Assembly (NCBI GenBank): GCA_035528415.1
Contig: DATKYQ010000057.1
Coordinates: forward strand, 1-64,000
Direction of reading: 5' to 3'
Length of the DNA: 64,000 nt
Source of the DNA: DATKYQ01 sp035528415
GTDB lineage: Bacteria > Myxococcota > B64-G9
The notes beneath the pieces are model-generated. The model did no database searches. It was given only the letters and a program-made list of their open reading frames with translations, and was not told where the DNA came from. Positions within the stretch are counted from its first letter, which is position 1. The number at the start of each line of letters is the position of its first letter. Shown here one piece after another: positions 1 to 8,479 of the stretch. A program made the position numbers and the translations under genes.

Positions 1-209
1 GCCCTGGTCGCGGAATCGATACGGTTGGGGGGCGACAGGCCCAGGTTGCCATGGAGCAGTCCGGGTGGACCATGAGAGGCCAGAGATGCTTTAAGCCGGA
101 GGGCCTGCCGATAACACACCCCGAGCATGACGGCCGCGTTCATGAGGGGCAGCTGCCCCTCAAGAACGACGGTAAGAACATGTAGTCTTTGTAGCTCCCT
201 GTCGGTCAT
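1..209 (-). CDS. Transposase, N-terminal fragment (partial at window edge)
   Basis: Reading from an ATG at base 209 on the minus strand gives 69 codons without a stop, running off the window. The protein begins MTDRELQRLHVLTVVLEG and has a helix-turn-helix pattern (NAAVMLGVCYRQALRLKASL) followed by a GPPGLLHGN segment. This layout, a short leader, a CxRQxxRL-type helix-turn-helix and then a Gly-Leu-His-Gly-Asn turn, is familiar from the N-termini of ISNCY-type transposases. The catalytic DDE core would lie outside the window. Some usually conserved residues after the turn look diverged (GLSPPNR rather than GRPxNR), so the copy may be decaying. The family is recognised by pattern only. Confidence 0.6.
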   Translation of the reverse strand, partial: MTDRELQRLHVLTVVLEGQLPLMNAAVMLGVCYRQALRLKASLASHGPPGLLHGNLGLSPPNRIDSATR

Positions 210-277
210 AGCTAGTCGTCCCATATAGGACATTTTCGCAGGGCAGTTGCGTAGGACATAATCCCTGGGCTATCACA
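1..277 (-). mobile_element. End of an insertion element (ISNCY-like), cut by window edge
   Basis: The segment holds the 5' part of a transposase gene read on the minus strand plus about 68 bases of non-coding element end. Homology to the interrupted subtilase begins near base 278, and on the minus strand the sequence there starts TGTGATAGCC, a plausible element tip. The element end contains two copies of ATGTCCTA about 27 bases apart, possibly transposase binding sites. The exact boundary and any target duplication cannot be fixed because the other end lies outside the window. Confidence 0.6.
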
Positions 278-979
278 CCGGCGGCTCGCTTGCTGGCGGC
301 GCGGCTGACGTTCGACTATCACATGATTCCCGAACTGCCGACCATCGAGCAAGCCGAAAAGGACGTGCGCGCGGCGGATGAAACGATTGATTATTTCAAG
401 AAGAACGGCGTGCGGGTTGTGAACATGAGTTGGGGCGGCTCGCTGCGCAGCGTGGAAGATGCCTTGGAGCAACACAATGCCGGCGGCACACCGGAAGAAC
501 GCAAGGCGCTGGCGCGGAAGATCTATAACATCATGCACAAGGGACTCTTTGACGCAATCAAGAATGCACCGGATATTCTCTTTATCACCTCGGCGGGCAA
601 TGCCAATAGCGACGTGGTGTTTGAAGAATTCTTTCCGAGTTCCTTCGATCTGCCCAACATGCTGTCAGTGGGTGCGGTGGATCAAGCCGGCGACGAAACC
701 AGCTTTACCAGTTTCGGCAAAGTGGACATCTATGGCAACGGTTTTGAAGTCATGAGCTACGTGCCCGGCGGTGACGAATTGAAACTTTCCGGAACGTCCA
801 TGTCCTCGCCCGAAGTCACGAACCTCGCGGGCAAACTGCTGGCCAAGAAACCGAATCTGACCGTGGCGCAGCTTCGCCACCTGATACTGGATTCAGCCGA
901 CAAGAAGCAGGCCGGCGAACGGACGGTCAAGCTCATGAATCCAAAGAGGTCCATGGAGATGCTGGCCGAGATTAAGTAG
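278..979 (+). pseudogene. Subtilisin-like serine protease (S8), 5'-truncated by the IS
   Basis: About 230 residues of the C-terminal half of a peptidase S8 domain. Visible are the strand VVNMSWGGS, the oxyanion-hole Asn in ITSAGNANSD, and the catalytic serine block SGTSMSSPEV (Ser codon at 797-799), followed by the closing helix that keeps these folds together. The catalytic Asp and His blocks, which lie N-terminal in this family, are absent: upstream of about base 278 the sequence changes into an insertion element. The open frame continues upstream to a stop at 209-211 but encodes nothing S8-like there. A TTG at 290 could serve as a start, but a protein lacking Asp and His could not be an active protease, so this is treated as a disrupted gene. 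Confidence 0.75.
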
Positions 980-991
980 GGATTGCATTCT

Positions 992-1011
992 CGCCCCCCC
1001 GGAGGGGGGCG
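992..1011. terminator. GC-rich hairpin between convergent genes
   Basis: An 8-bp perfect stem (CGCCCCCC / GGGGGGCG) with a CGGA loop lies in the 44 bases between the convergent ends of the S8 fragment and the threonine synthase-like gene. There is no T-tract on either side, so it may act as a bidirectional barrier or mRNA 3'-end stabiliser rather than a classical intrinsic terminator. A hairpin of the same style closes the efflux operon at 18479-18497. Confidence 0.5.
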
Positions 1012-1023
1012 CAAGAACAGGCA

Positions 1024-2184
1024 TCAATCCAAGGCGCGCAAGATCGAATCGATTTCCGCCGGGACTGTGAGCGGTGGGTTTTTGTAGCTTGGCTCAATTC
1101 CCGGAAGCGCTCCGCTGTGGTAGTCGATCGCGGACTGCGGGTCTTTCAGCAGGTGCCCGGTCAGGATGCAGCAGACCCTCTCGTCGCGGCCGATGACTCC
1201 GCGCCCGCTCAATTCTTTTACCCCGGCAACGGTCGAACACGAGGTCGGGTCGGCGCCTATGCCGGCGGCGTCGACCTGGGCCTTGGCATCCATGATCTGC
1301 TGAACACTTACTTGCTCGACCAGTCCGTGACCGGTCTCGACAAACTCGGTACCGGCGGCCTGGATTATGGCCAGGCGAGGCAAGCTGTCTATCAGCCCCA
1401 ACCGGCGCAGTTCGGCAAGCCCCTTGGTGACGGCCGCGCAGATTGTCGGGTCGCCGGGCAGGACTATCCAGTCGGGAGCCTCCCAGCCCAAATCCTGCAG
1501 CAATTCGAAAACGACACTCTTTTGCCCCTCGATACGGAAGGGGTTTGCCGAGCCTAGCGAGTAGGCGCCGGACGAGGCGCAGGCGCGCTCGACCAGTTGG
1601 CTTGTAGTAGCGTAATCGCCGGCCACACGGATCGTCCGCGCGCCGAATGCCACGGCCTGCGCAAGACCGCTTTTTTTCGCACCCTCCTCGGGAATAAATA
1701 CGCTGGCCCGTAGTCCGGCCAAAGCCGCATAGGACGCCAGCGAAGCCGCGCCGTTGCCCAAAGACGCGCAGACCACATGCCCTACATTGAGCTTGCGGGC
1801 AACGCTGATCCCGACCGTCATACCGCGATCCGTGAAAGACCCCGTGGGATTTTCGCCCTCGTGCTTGAGCCACAGTTCTTCCACTCCGGCATAGTCCGCA
1901 ACCCGTTTGGAAGCATAGAGGTTGGTGTTGCCCTCCGGCTTGCTTACCATCTGTGTGGCTTCCAGCGGCAGCACCATCTCCGAGAAACGCCAGACTCCCG
2001 AGCGGTCCTGGATCTCCCTCGAGTCCCGGCGCCTGTCGAACAATTCGAGTTCGATACTCGCTCCGAGAATTGAAAAATCGTGAGCCACCTCGAGTGTCCC
2101 GCCGCACTCGCAACGGCAGCGCACCTCCAGGCCGGGATAATCGGCGCCGCAAACCATGCAATGTAGCTTCCAGGTGCAGTCCAT
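1024..2184 (-). CDS. Threonine synthase-like PLP enzyme lacking the usual PLP lysine
   Basis: 386 residues, the normal length for threonine synthase, which converts O-phosphohomoserine to threonine with pyridoxal phosphate in the cytosol. The N-terminus carries a zinc-ribbon-like run (CMVCG ... CRCECGG), then a fold-type II PLP domain with the phosphate-binding ASLGNGAASLA loop. The start ATG at 2184 has GAGGA five bases upstream. Oddity: the family motif NPTGSFKDRGM reads NPTGSFTDRGM here. The codon for residue 118 is ACG (plus-strand 1831-1833), so the lysine that normally forms the Schiff base is Thr. A single A-to-C change from AAG would explain it. It may be a divergent non-canonical paralogue, an inactive copy or a sequence error, so no gene symbol is assigned. 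It is transcribed divergently from clpB. Confidence 0.85.
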   Translation of the reverse strand: MDCTWKLHCMVCGADYPGLEVRCRCECGGTLEVAHDFSILGASIELELFDRRRDSREIQDRSGVWRFSEMVLPLEATQMVSKPEGNTNLYASKRVADYAGVEELWLKHEGENPTGSFTDRGMTVGISVARKLNVGHVVCASLGNGAASLASYAALAGLRASVFIPEEGAKKSGLAQAVAFGARTIRVAGDYATTSQLVERACASSGAYSLGSANPFRIEGQKSVVFELLQDLGWEAPDWIVLPGDPTICAAVTKGLAELRRLGLIDSLPRLAIIQAAGTEFVETGHGLVEQVSVQQIMDAKAQVDAAGIGADPTSCSTVAGVKELSGRGVIGRDERVCCILTGHLLKDPQSAIDYHSGALPGIEPSYKNPPLTVPAEIDSILRALD

Positions 2185-2248
2185 CACTGTCCTCGATTCA
2201 TGCTTATGGATATCAAAGCGGATATTTCCAATCAATACAACCGTTGAC

Positions 2249-2277
2249 TTGACATCGCCCCAAAAATACTCACATTT
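2249..2277 (+). promoter_or_regulatory. Candidate promoter upstream of clpB
   Basis: A perfect TTGACA (2249-2254) is followed 17 bases later by a poor -10 (ACATTT, 2272-2277). An overlapping TTGACT (2244-2249) offers an alternative. clpB genes are usually heat-shock controlled, but no good sigma-32 spacing (CTTGAA, 13-15 bases, CCCCAT) and no CIRCE-type inverted repeat is visible, so the assignment is tentative. Confidence 0.3.
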
Positions 2278-2334
2278 TGAGGTGCATGAAGTCACAAATA
2301 GGTCAGGGGATAAGATTCGGAGGGTGATCGAGAA

Positions 2335-4917
2335 ATGAGAATGGACAAGCTTACAGTCAAGTCGCAGGAGGCGCTTGGCCAGGCGCAGCGGCTGGGGCAA
2401 AGCATGAGCCATCAGGAGATTACTCCCGAGCACCTGCTGGCGGCGCTGATCGAACAAGAGGGCGGCATCGTCGCCCCGATCCTCGTCAAGCTGGGAGTGG
2501 ATCCCCGGGCGCTGGGAGGGGCGATAACCCCGGCTATAGAAAAGCTGCCCAAGGTCACAGGCGCCGAGGCCTTCCTGGGCGGGCGTATCAAGGACGTTCT
2601 CGATAGAGCCCAAAAAGAAGCCGATCGCCTCAAGGATGAGTATATCTCCACCGAGCACCTGCTGCTCGGCATCGCCTCGGACAAAAAGGGCGAGGCCGGC
2701 CGTGCCATGGCCCAGATGGGAGTCACCCCCGACGCGCTCTACCGCGCCATGCAGGAGATTCGCGGCAACCAGCGGGTTAGCGACGATAACCCCGAGGGAC
2801 GCTACCAGGCGCTCGAGCGATACGGGCGCGATCTTACAGAGCTGGCCCGCCGCGGAAAGCTCGATCCGGTCATCGGCCGAGACGACGAGATCCGCAGACT
2901 GATGCAGGTGCTCTCGCGGCGCACCAAGAACAACCCGGTGCTGATCGGCGAGCCGGGCACCGGCAAGACCGCGGTGGTCGAGGGACTGGCCCGGCGCATC
3001 GTCGACCGCGACGTGCCCAAGCCGCTTCTGGACAAACGACTGATCGCGCTCGACCTTGGCGCCCTGATTGCCGGCGCCAAGTTCCGCGGCGAGTTCGAAG
3101 ACCGCCTCAAGGCGGTGCTCCGTGAGATCACCGCCGCCGAGGGCCGGGTGATCCTGTTCATCGACGAGTTGCATACCCTGGTGGGAGCGGGCGCCGCCGA
3201 GGGCGCCATGGACGCCTCGAACATGCTCAAGCCCGCCCTGGCCCGAGGCGAGCTGCACTGCGTCGGGGCCACCACGCTGGACGAGTACCGCAAGTACATC
3301 GAGAAGGACGCCGCCCTCGAACGGCGCTTCCAGCCCGTGTTGGTCACAGAGCCCAGCGTCGAGGAAACCATTTCGATCCTGCGAGGTCTCAATGAAAAGT
3401 ACGAGGTGCACCACGGCGTGCGCATCCAGGATGCTGCGCTGGTGGCCGCGGCCACGCTGTCCGACCGCTACATCTGCGACCGCTTCCTGCCGGACAAGGC
3501 CATCGATCTGGTCGACGAGGCGGCCAGCCGGCTGCGCATGGAAATCGACTCGATGCCGACCGAGATCGACGAGATCTCGCGCCGCATCACACAGCTCGAG
3601 ATCGAGCGCGAGGCGCTGAAGAAAGAAAAAGACAAGGGCAGCCGCGACCGGCTTGCAAAACTCGAACAGGAGCTGGCCAATCTTTCCGAGGAAGTCGAGC
3701 AGAAGAAGGCCCATTGGCAAAACGAGATGGAAGTGATCCAGCGCATTCGCGACACCAAGGCGGCCATGGACCAGGCCCGGCTAAACGAGGAAGACGCCAT
3801 GCGCCAGGGCGATCTGGGACGGGCTTCCGAGATCAAGTTCGGCACCATGGTCAAGCTCGAGAGCGACCTGGCCGGGGAACAGGAGAAGCTGGCCGAGGTG
3901 CAGTCCGTCGTGCGCATGCTCAAGGAGGAGGTCGAGCCTGATGACGTGGCAGCGGTCGTGGCCAAGTGGACAGGCATCCCGGTCGACAGGCTGCTCGAAG
4001 GCGAAAAGGAGAAGCTGCTCGAGATGGAGAAGCGCCTGCACTTACGGGTAGTGGGCCAGGACGAGGCCATCGCGGCCGTGTCCAACGCCGTGCGCCGGGC
4101 GCGCAGCGGGCTGTCCGATCCCAACCGGCCGATCGGCTCTTTCATCTTCCTGGGCCCCACGGGCGTGGGCAAGACCGAACTGGCCCGCGCGCTGGCCGAA
4201 TTCCTCTTTGACGACGAGAGCGCCATGGTGCGCGTCGACATGAGCGAATACATGGAGAAGCACGCCGTCAGCCGGCTGATCGGCGCTCCGCCGGGCTACG
4301 TCGGCTACGACGAGGGCGGCGCACTGACCGAGGCCGTCAGGCGCCGTCCCTACACGGTGGTGCTCTTCGACGAAATCGAGAAGGCGCACCACGATGTCTT
4401 CAACGTGTTGCTGCAGCTTCTCGAGGACGGGCGCCTGACGGACGGTCACGGGCGCACGGTCTATTTCAAAAACAGCGTCGTGATCATGACATCCAACATC
4501 GGCTCTGAGCTTCTGGCCGAAAGAGCCGGACGCATCGACGACGACGACAGGCAGACGTTGCTGGACGCGCTGCGCAATCATTTCAGGCCCGAGTTCCTCA
4601 ACCGGGTTGACGACGTGCTGATTTTCTCGAGCCTGACCCGCGAGCACATCAAGCAGATCGTCGACATCCAGCTCGGGCGCCTGCTGGCGCTTCTGGCCTC
4701 GCGCAAGATCGGGCTTTCGCTGTCCGATGCGGCCAAGGAGTTGCTCGCCGAGCGCGGCTTCGATCCCAGCTTCGGGGCCCGCCCGCTCAAGCGTACCATT
4801 CAGAAGTTGCTGCAAGATCCACTGGCCGGCCGCCTTCTGGCCGGAGAGTTCAGCGAGGGAGATACCATCCGGGCCGAAGCAGGATCCGGCGGTGAGATCG
4901 TCTTTTCAAAGGAGTGA
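2335..4917 (+). CDS. clpB: ATP-dependent chaperone ClpB
   Basis: 860 residues, full length for ClpB/Hsp104, the hexameric AAA+ disaggregase that works with DnaK to rescue aggregated proteins. Domain order is visible: N-terminal Clp repeat domain (1-150), first AAA+ module with Walker A GEPGTGKT near residue 205 and FIDELH Walker B, a long Glu/Lys/Arg-rich coiled-coil middle domain (about 400-530), and second AAA+ module with GPTGVGKT at 607 and FDEIEKAH. The middle domain separates ClpB from ClpA and ClpC. The start ATG has GGAGGG nine bases upstream. The following gene begins within a few bases of the stop, suggesting a heat-shock or quality-control operon that runs through 6986. Confidence 0.97.
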   Translation: MRMDKLTVKSQEALGQAQRLGQSMSHQEITPEHLLAALIEQEGGIVAPILVKLGVDPRALGGAITPAIEKLPKVTGAEAFLGGRIKDVLDRAQKEADRLKDEYISTEHLLLGIASDKKGEAGRAMAQMGVTPDALYRAMQEIRGNQRVSDDNPEGRYQALERYGRDLTELARRGKLDPVIGRDDEIRRLMQVLSRRTKNNPVLIGEPGTGKTAVVEGLARRIVDRDVPKPLLDKRLIALDLGALIAGAKFRGEFEDRLKAVLREITAAEGRVILFIDELHTLVGAGAAEGAMDASNMLKPALARGELHCVGATTLDEYRKYIEKDAALERRFQPVLVTEPSVEETISILRGLNEKYEVHHGVRIQDAALVAAATLSDRYICDRFLPDKAIDLVDEAASRLRMEIDSMPTEIDEISRRITQLEIEREALKKEKDKGSRDRLAKLEQELANLSEEVEQKKAHWQNEMEVIQRIRDTKAAMDQARLNEEDAMRQGDLGRASEIKFGTMVKLESDLAGEQEKLAEVQSVVRMLKEEVEPDDVAAVVAKWTGIPVDRLLEGEKEKLLEMEKRLHLRVVGQDEAIAAVSNAVRRARSGLSDPNRPIGSFIFLGPTGVGKTELARALAEFLFDDESAMVRVDMSEYMEKHAVSRLIGAPPGYVGYDEGGALTEAVRRRPYTVVLFDEIEKAHHDVFNVLLQLLEDGRLTDGHGRTVYFKNSVVIMTSNIGSELLAERAGRIDDDDRQTLLDALRNHFRPEFLNRVDDVLIFSSLTREHIKQIVDIQLGRLLALLASRKIGLSLSDAAKELLAERGFDPSFGARPLKRTIQKLLQDPLAGRLLAGEFSEGDTIRAEAGSGGEIVFSKE

Positions 4918-4919
4918 AC

Positions 4920-6098
4920 GTGCCCCAGACTGGTGATTCCCAGCGCTGTCCCGTCTGTGGCGGGCAGGTTGTGCCCGGCTCGATCTGCCCGCGCTGCCGG
5001 GCGCAGGCGGTCAATTCGCGACGCATGTCTCGCTCGGCCTGGATTATGGTAGGCACCGCCGTTTTCTTGCTGGTGGCCCTTTACCTGTGGGTCAACAAGA
5101 TCAACCGCGAGTCACGACCGGCGCTTTCCGGGAAACAGCATGACGCCGGGCTGATTCCCGACGGCTCGCCGAATCCGGGCCAACCCGTGCCGCTGCCCTT
5201 CGGCAATGAGATCTGCCGACCATGGAACGTCAGCGCGGCCGAAAAGCCGCCGTCCGCGGGCAGCTCCTTTGTCTTCGTTACTAGTCGCATGGCCGATCCC
5301 TACGGCCTGGTTGTGGCGGGTTTCTCTGCCGAGTGCGACCGCGAGGTTCCGGCGCTGCTGCTCGAAGACCTGGCCCCGGGCGCGCTGCGAGCCGCTCTCG
5401 ACCAGCGCCAGCCTGCCGCCATCGTTGCGGTCGGCCTGGCGGCCGCCAGGCGAGTCATAGAGGAGGCCCCCAAAATGCCCTTGCTCTTTGCGGGCACGAT
5501 AGATCCCTATGCGGTCAAGCTCGACGGACCACACACGGCCGGGGTGAGCCCATGGGTGCCGGCTCGGCCTTTAGCGCGCCACATGCTCGCCGTTTTACCG
5601 AAGAAATGCCGGATCGGCATCCTGCATGCCCCGGGGAGCGGCGCCGAAATGGCCCTCCGGGTCGCACGGGAGATCGATGCCGCGGGCCGCAAGGCTGTTC
5701 TTTTCGAACTGGGCGGCGTAAGCGTTTGCGACGCCGTTTTAGAGAAGGCTTCTTCTACGGGGGCCTGGATCGTCCTGGTGGACCGAAAGATCATCGGAGA
5801 GGAGCTTTTCAATCGCATCCAGGTCGCGGCCGAAAAGCAGCGCATCCCGGTGGGAGTCTCCGACGAGGAGTACGTCCGGCGCGGCGCTTTAGTGGGCGTC
5901 GGCCCAGACAGCCACCGCATCGGACGCCAGCTCTGCCATTTGGCCGGGGCGCTTGTAAGACACGAGTTGCCCACGGGCAGCCACGTCTTCTGCCCGGAGT
6001 ATACCTTCGCGGCTATAAACACGACGGTGGCCGAAAAGCTGGGATACATGTACGACTTCAGGGACACTAAGCAGGTAAAGGTGTACAAGTGGCACTAA
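4920..6098 (+). CDS. Zinc-ribbon, single-TM, ABC substrate-binding-like protein
   Basis: 392 residues. The N-terminus has a short zinc ribbon (CPVCGG ... CPRCRA), then one membrane helix (AWIMVGTAVFLLVALYLWV, about residues 42-60), then a large extracytoplasmic domain resembling the type I periplasmic-binding fold of the TrpX/ABC_sub_bind family (for example RIGILHAPGSG, PVGVSDEEYVRRGALVGVGP). This suggests a membrane-tethered ligand sensor with a cytosolic zinc finger rather than a free transport protein, since no ABC permease or ATPase is nearby. The GTG at 4920 is preferred because AAAGGAG lies five bases upstream; a GTG at 4914 overlaps the clpB stop. It overlaps the next gene by 10 bases. 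The ligand is unknown. Confidence 0.7.
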   Translation: MPQTGDSQRCPVCGGQVVPGSICPRCRAQAVNSRRMSRSAWIMVGTAVFLLVALYLWVNKINRESRPALSGKQHDAGLIPDGSPNPGQPVPLPFGNEICRPWNVSAAEKPPSAGSSFVFVTSRMADPYGLVVAGFSAECDREVPALLLEDLAPGALRAALDQRQPAAIVAVGLAAARRVIEEAPKMPLLFAGTIDPYAVKLDGPHTAGVSPWVPARPLARHMLAVLPKKCRIGILHAPGSGAEMALRVAREIDAAGRKAVLFELGGVSVCDAVLEKASSTGAWIVLVDRKIIGEELFNRIQVAAEKQRIPVGVSDEEYVRRGALVGVGPDSHRIGRQLCHLAGALVRHELPTGSHVFCPEYTFAAINTTVAEKLGYMYDFRDTKQVKVYKWH

Positions 6099-6766
6099 GC
6101 AATGCCCGCGATATCCGTGCGGTCTGCTTCGACCTCGACGGCACGCTGGTTGACCACACGGTCTTCATCTGGTCTACGCTGCACGAGAACTTCGGCACCG
6201 ATGCGGCAGGGCGCAAGCAGGCGGCCGACGACTACCGCGCCGGTAAAATCTCGTACGCCGACTGGTTCGCAAACGACCTCAGGCTGCTTGCGGAGCGCGG
6301 CGCCGATCGAAAGGGAATCATCGCGGCCTTCGGCTCGCTGTCCCCTGCCCCCGGCGCGCGCGAGACTCTCATCGAACTACGACGGCGAGGCTATCGGCTG
6401 GGTCTGATATCCGGCAGTCTCGACGTGCTGCTTGATCACTTTTTCCACGACATCCTTTTCGATCACGTTTTGATCAATCGCATCCAGTTCGACGGGCGCG
6501 GCCGCATAGCGGGCGGAGTTCACACTCCCTATGATCTCGAGGGCAAGGCGGATGGCCTGCGCGAGATTGCCGCGCGCGAGGGGCTATCCTTAGAGCAGTG
6601 CGCCTTCGTCGGGGACAACGTCAACGATCTTCCCGTCATGCGCGTAGCGGGGCTTTCGATCGGGGTGAACATCAAGAGCCCCGCGGTGGCCGAAGCGGCC
6701 GACGTGGTCATTGACAAGCCGGATCTGAGAAGCATTCTTTACTTGTTGAAAGAAGCCCGAGGGTGA
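6089..6766 (+). CDS. HAD-superfamily phosphatase, SerB-like
   Basis: 225 residues with all four HAD motifs: CFDLDGTLVD (nucleophile Asp), LISGS, a Lys in the LEGKADG segment, and GDNVNDLPVM. The layout, with a helical cap between motifs I and II and a GDNVND motif IV, is that of phosphoserine-phosphatase-like enzymes, which release phosphate from phosphoserine or related small phosphates in the cytosol. The substrate cannot be read from the sequence. The GTG start overlaps the previous gene by 10 bases, so translation is probably coupled. It belongs to the clpB transcription unit. Confidence 0.8.
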   Translation: MALSNARDIRAVCFDLDGTLVDHTVFIWSTLHENFGTDAAGRKQAADDYRAGKISYADWFANDLRLLAERGADRKGIIAAFGSLSPAPGARETLIELRRRGYRLGLISGSLDVLLDHFFHDILFDHVLINRIQFDGRGRIAGGVHTPYDLEGKADGLREIAAREGLSLEQCAFVGDNVNDLPVMRVAGLSIGVNIKSPAVAEAADVVIDKPDLRSILYLLKEARG

Positions 6767-6779
6767 GGAGGTCCGGGCC

Positions 6780-6986
6780 ATGGCCAAGCCGACGGCCGTC
6801 GTCGACTACGGCATCTGCGATCCAGTAAAATGCAGTGCCGACGGTGTCTGCATAGCCGCCCGTGATTGCCCGCAAAGGACGCTCAAACAAGAAGAACCCG
6901 GCGAGCCGCCGATGCAGTTCGGCATATGCAAGGGCTGCGCCACCTGCGTAACCGCCTGCCCGTTGAAGGCCATCAAGCTGATCTGA
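6780..6986 (+). CDS. Small 2x[4Fe-4S] ferredoxin-like protein
   Basis: 68 residues with eight cysteines. The first group (C13, C18, C24, C30; CDPVKCSADGVC) resembles the ferredoxin-like N-terminus of the RLI/ABCE family, and the second (C50, C53, C56, C60; CKGCATCVTACP) is a classical CxxCxxCxxxCP cluster. It could bind two 4Fe-4S clusters and act as a small cytosolic electron carrier. It sits 13 bases after the HAD gene in the clpB operon and ends 3 bases from the convergent aminotransferase. The partner is unknown. Confidence 0.75.
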   Translation: MAKPTAVVDYGICDPVKCSADGVCIAARDCPQRTLKQEEPGEPPMQFGICKGCATCVTACPLKAIKLI

Positions 6987-6989
6987 ATC

Positions 6990-8177
6990 TTACCCCAGGG
7001 CGCGATCGAGAATCCCTCCCAGTATGCGGATCGCGCCCTGGATGGTTTTCTCGTCCTTCATGGTATAGTTGAGGCGCATCGTTTCCTTGCCTCTTCCGGC
7101 GCGGGCGAAAAAGTGCTTTCCGGGGACGAAGGCCACTTTTTCGGCGACGGCCTGGTGATAGATCGGATCGAGATCCATCCCCGGCGGACCCTCGACCCAG
7201 ATGAACATGCCGCCCTCGGGTCTGGTCCAGTTGAAGGCTTTTGGAAAATATTCCTCCATGGCATCCAGCATGGCCTCCTGCCGTGGCCGGTAGAGATTTA
7301 CGATCTTAGGCAGGTGAGCTTGGATGTGACCGCCTGCGAGGTACTCGGAAGCCAGGGCCTGGGTGAATGTGCTGGTGTGCAGGTCGACGCCCTGCTTGGC
7401 GAGCACCAGCCACTTGGCGATGAACTTTGGGCCCACGTAGTAGCCGATCCGCAGCCCGGGAGCGAAGATCTTCGAGAAGGTGCTGGTGTACAGCACGTGC
7501 TCGGGAGCGAACTTGTGAATCGGCGGCAGCGCTGTGCCGCGGTAGCGTAAAGCGCTGTAAGGATCGTCCTCGACAAGCAGAGTGTCATGCTTGCGGATGA
7601 TCGCGGCGATCTTTTCCCGTCGCCCAACTGGAATGGTTTTACCGGTCGGGTTCTGGAAAGTGGGAACCAGGTAAACGAATTTCACTCTTTGTTCAGTGAG
7701 GATCTTTTCGAGGTATTCCGGCACGACTCCCTGCGAGTCGGTCTCCAACTCGAGGTAGTCTGGGCCATAGGGAGCGAAAGCCTGAAGGGCCCCCAGGTAG
7801 GTCGGTGATTCCACGGCAATCTTGTCTCCCTGCGCGATCAGGATCTTTCCCAAAGAGTCCAAAAGACCCTGGGAGCCGCTGGTGATGTTGATCTCGTCCG
7901 GGGTGGCCGCGACGCCCGTGCCGGCCACGTATTTGGCCAACTCCTCGCGCAAGGGCATGAAACCCTCGGTTGTTCCGTACTGCAATGCTCGGGAGGCATA
8001 CTTGTCGAGAACAGTCATTGTAAGACCAGCGATCAGATCGATGGGAAAAGCCTCGGGGGCCGGCATCCCTCCAGCCAACGAGACCATCCCGGGCTGTGAG
8101 ACCACCTTGAGGATCTCGCGGATGGCACTAACACCCATGTTTCGGGTTCTGCTCGCCAGTATCTCTTCCGTAAACAT
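6990..8177 (-). CDS. Class I PLP aminotransferase (LysN/2-aminoadipate type)
   Basis: 395 residues, typical for fold-type I aminotransferases of the AAT I clade that includes LysN and free-standing MocR-type aminotransferase domains. The PLP lysine is in TSTFSKIFAPGLRIGY, with VEDDPYSALRY and VYLVPTFQNPTG upstream. The opening RNMGVSAIREIL and SLAGGMPAPEAFP is characteristic of this group, which transfers amino groups between 2-oxoglutarate and 2-aminoadipate, aromatic or branched amino acids. The start ATG at 8177 is chosen because AAGGGAG lies just upstream and homology begins there; the longer frame upstream is non-coding. No pathway partner is adjacent, so the substrate is open. Confidence 0.88.
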   Translation of the reverse strand: MFTEEILASRTRNMGVSAIREILKVVSQPGMVSLAGGMPAPEAFPIDLIAGLTMTVLDKYASRALQYGTTEGFMPLREELAKYVAGTGVAATPDEINITSGSQGLLDSLGKILIAQGDKIAVESPTYLGALQAFAPYGPDYLELETDSQGVVPEYLEKILTEQRVKFVYLVPTFQNPTGKTIPVGRREKIAAIIRKHDTLLVEDDPYSALRYRGTALPPIHKFAPEHVLYTSTFSKIFAPGLRIGYYVGPKFIAKWLVLAKQGVDLHTSTFTQALASEYLAGGHIQAHLPKIVNLYRPRQEAMLDAMEEYFPKAFNWTRPEGGMFIWVEGPPGMDLDPIYHQAVAEKVAFVPGKHFFARAGRGKETMRLNYTMKDEKTIQGAIRILGGILDRALG

Positions 8178-8342
8178 TTTTCTCCCTTGCGGTAAGAGTT
8201 GCACCCTTATCCCATTAACGGATACCCACTGTCCAGCGTGATTGGATGTCTTTGGCCTCTTGCACGGAGCTGGATATGCTTGAGGCACGACGGGAAGAAA
8301 AACGATCGAGAAGCGTTATACGAGCATGAACATGGAGGCAAA

Positions 8343-8360
8343 ATCGGCCAGTTGACCGAT
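8343..8360. promoter_or_regulatory. Near-perfect palindrome, possible operator
   Basis: ATCGGCCAGTTGACCGAT is an 18-bp palindrome with one mismatched pair (arms ATCGGCCA / TGACCGAT, 2-base centre). It lies 165 bases upstream of the aminotransferase start. It looks like a dimeric repressor site; no regulator gene is adjacent. Confidence 0.35.
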
Positions 8361-8479
8361 AAGCCGAGTTTCCACTTTTTCCAAGAGTAATATTGCTGCA
8401 CATCTAGTTATTTTTACTGATCAATTTAAGACTGCGGGCTTGGAGCCATAAAAAAACAAGTGTGACAACTCGTCTCGCT

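Noticed and set aside
2244..2277. Heat-shock sigma-32 promoter or CIRCE element for clpB
   Set aside because: CTTGAC and CCCCA are present but only four bases apart, and no CIRCE-type dyad is seen; only a weak sigma-70 candidate is kept.
1024..3720. 898-residue minus-strand open frame joining the threonine synthase-like gene to sequence under clpB
   Set aside because: Only the part up to 2184 has homology and a ribosome-binding site; the rest is the shadow of clpB and lacks stops because of high GC.
6780..6986. Ferredoxin-like gene as a second selenoprotein truncated by its TGA stop
   Set aside because: Both four-Cys clusters are complete before the stop and the next gene ends 3 bases away on the other strand; nothing conserved follows.
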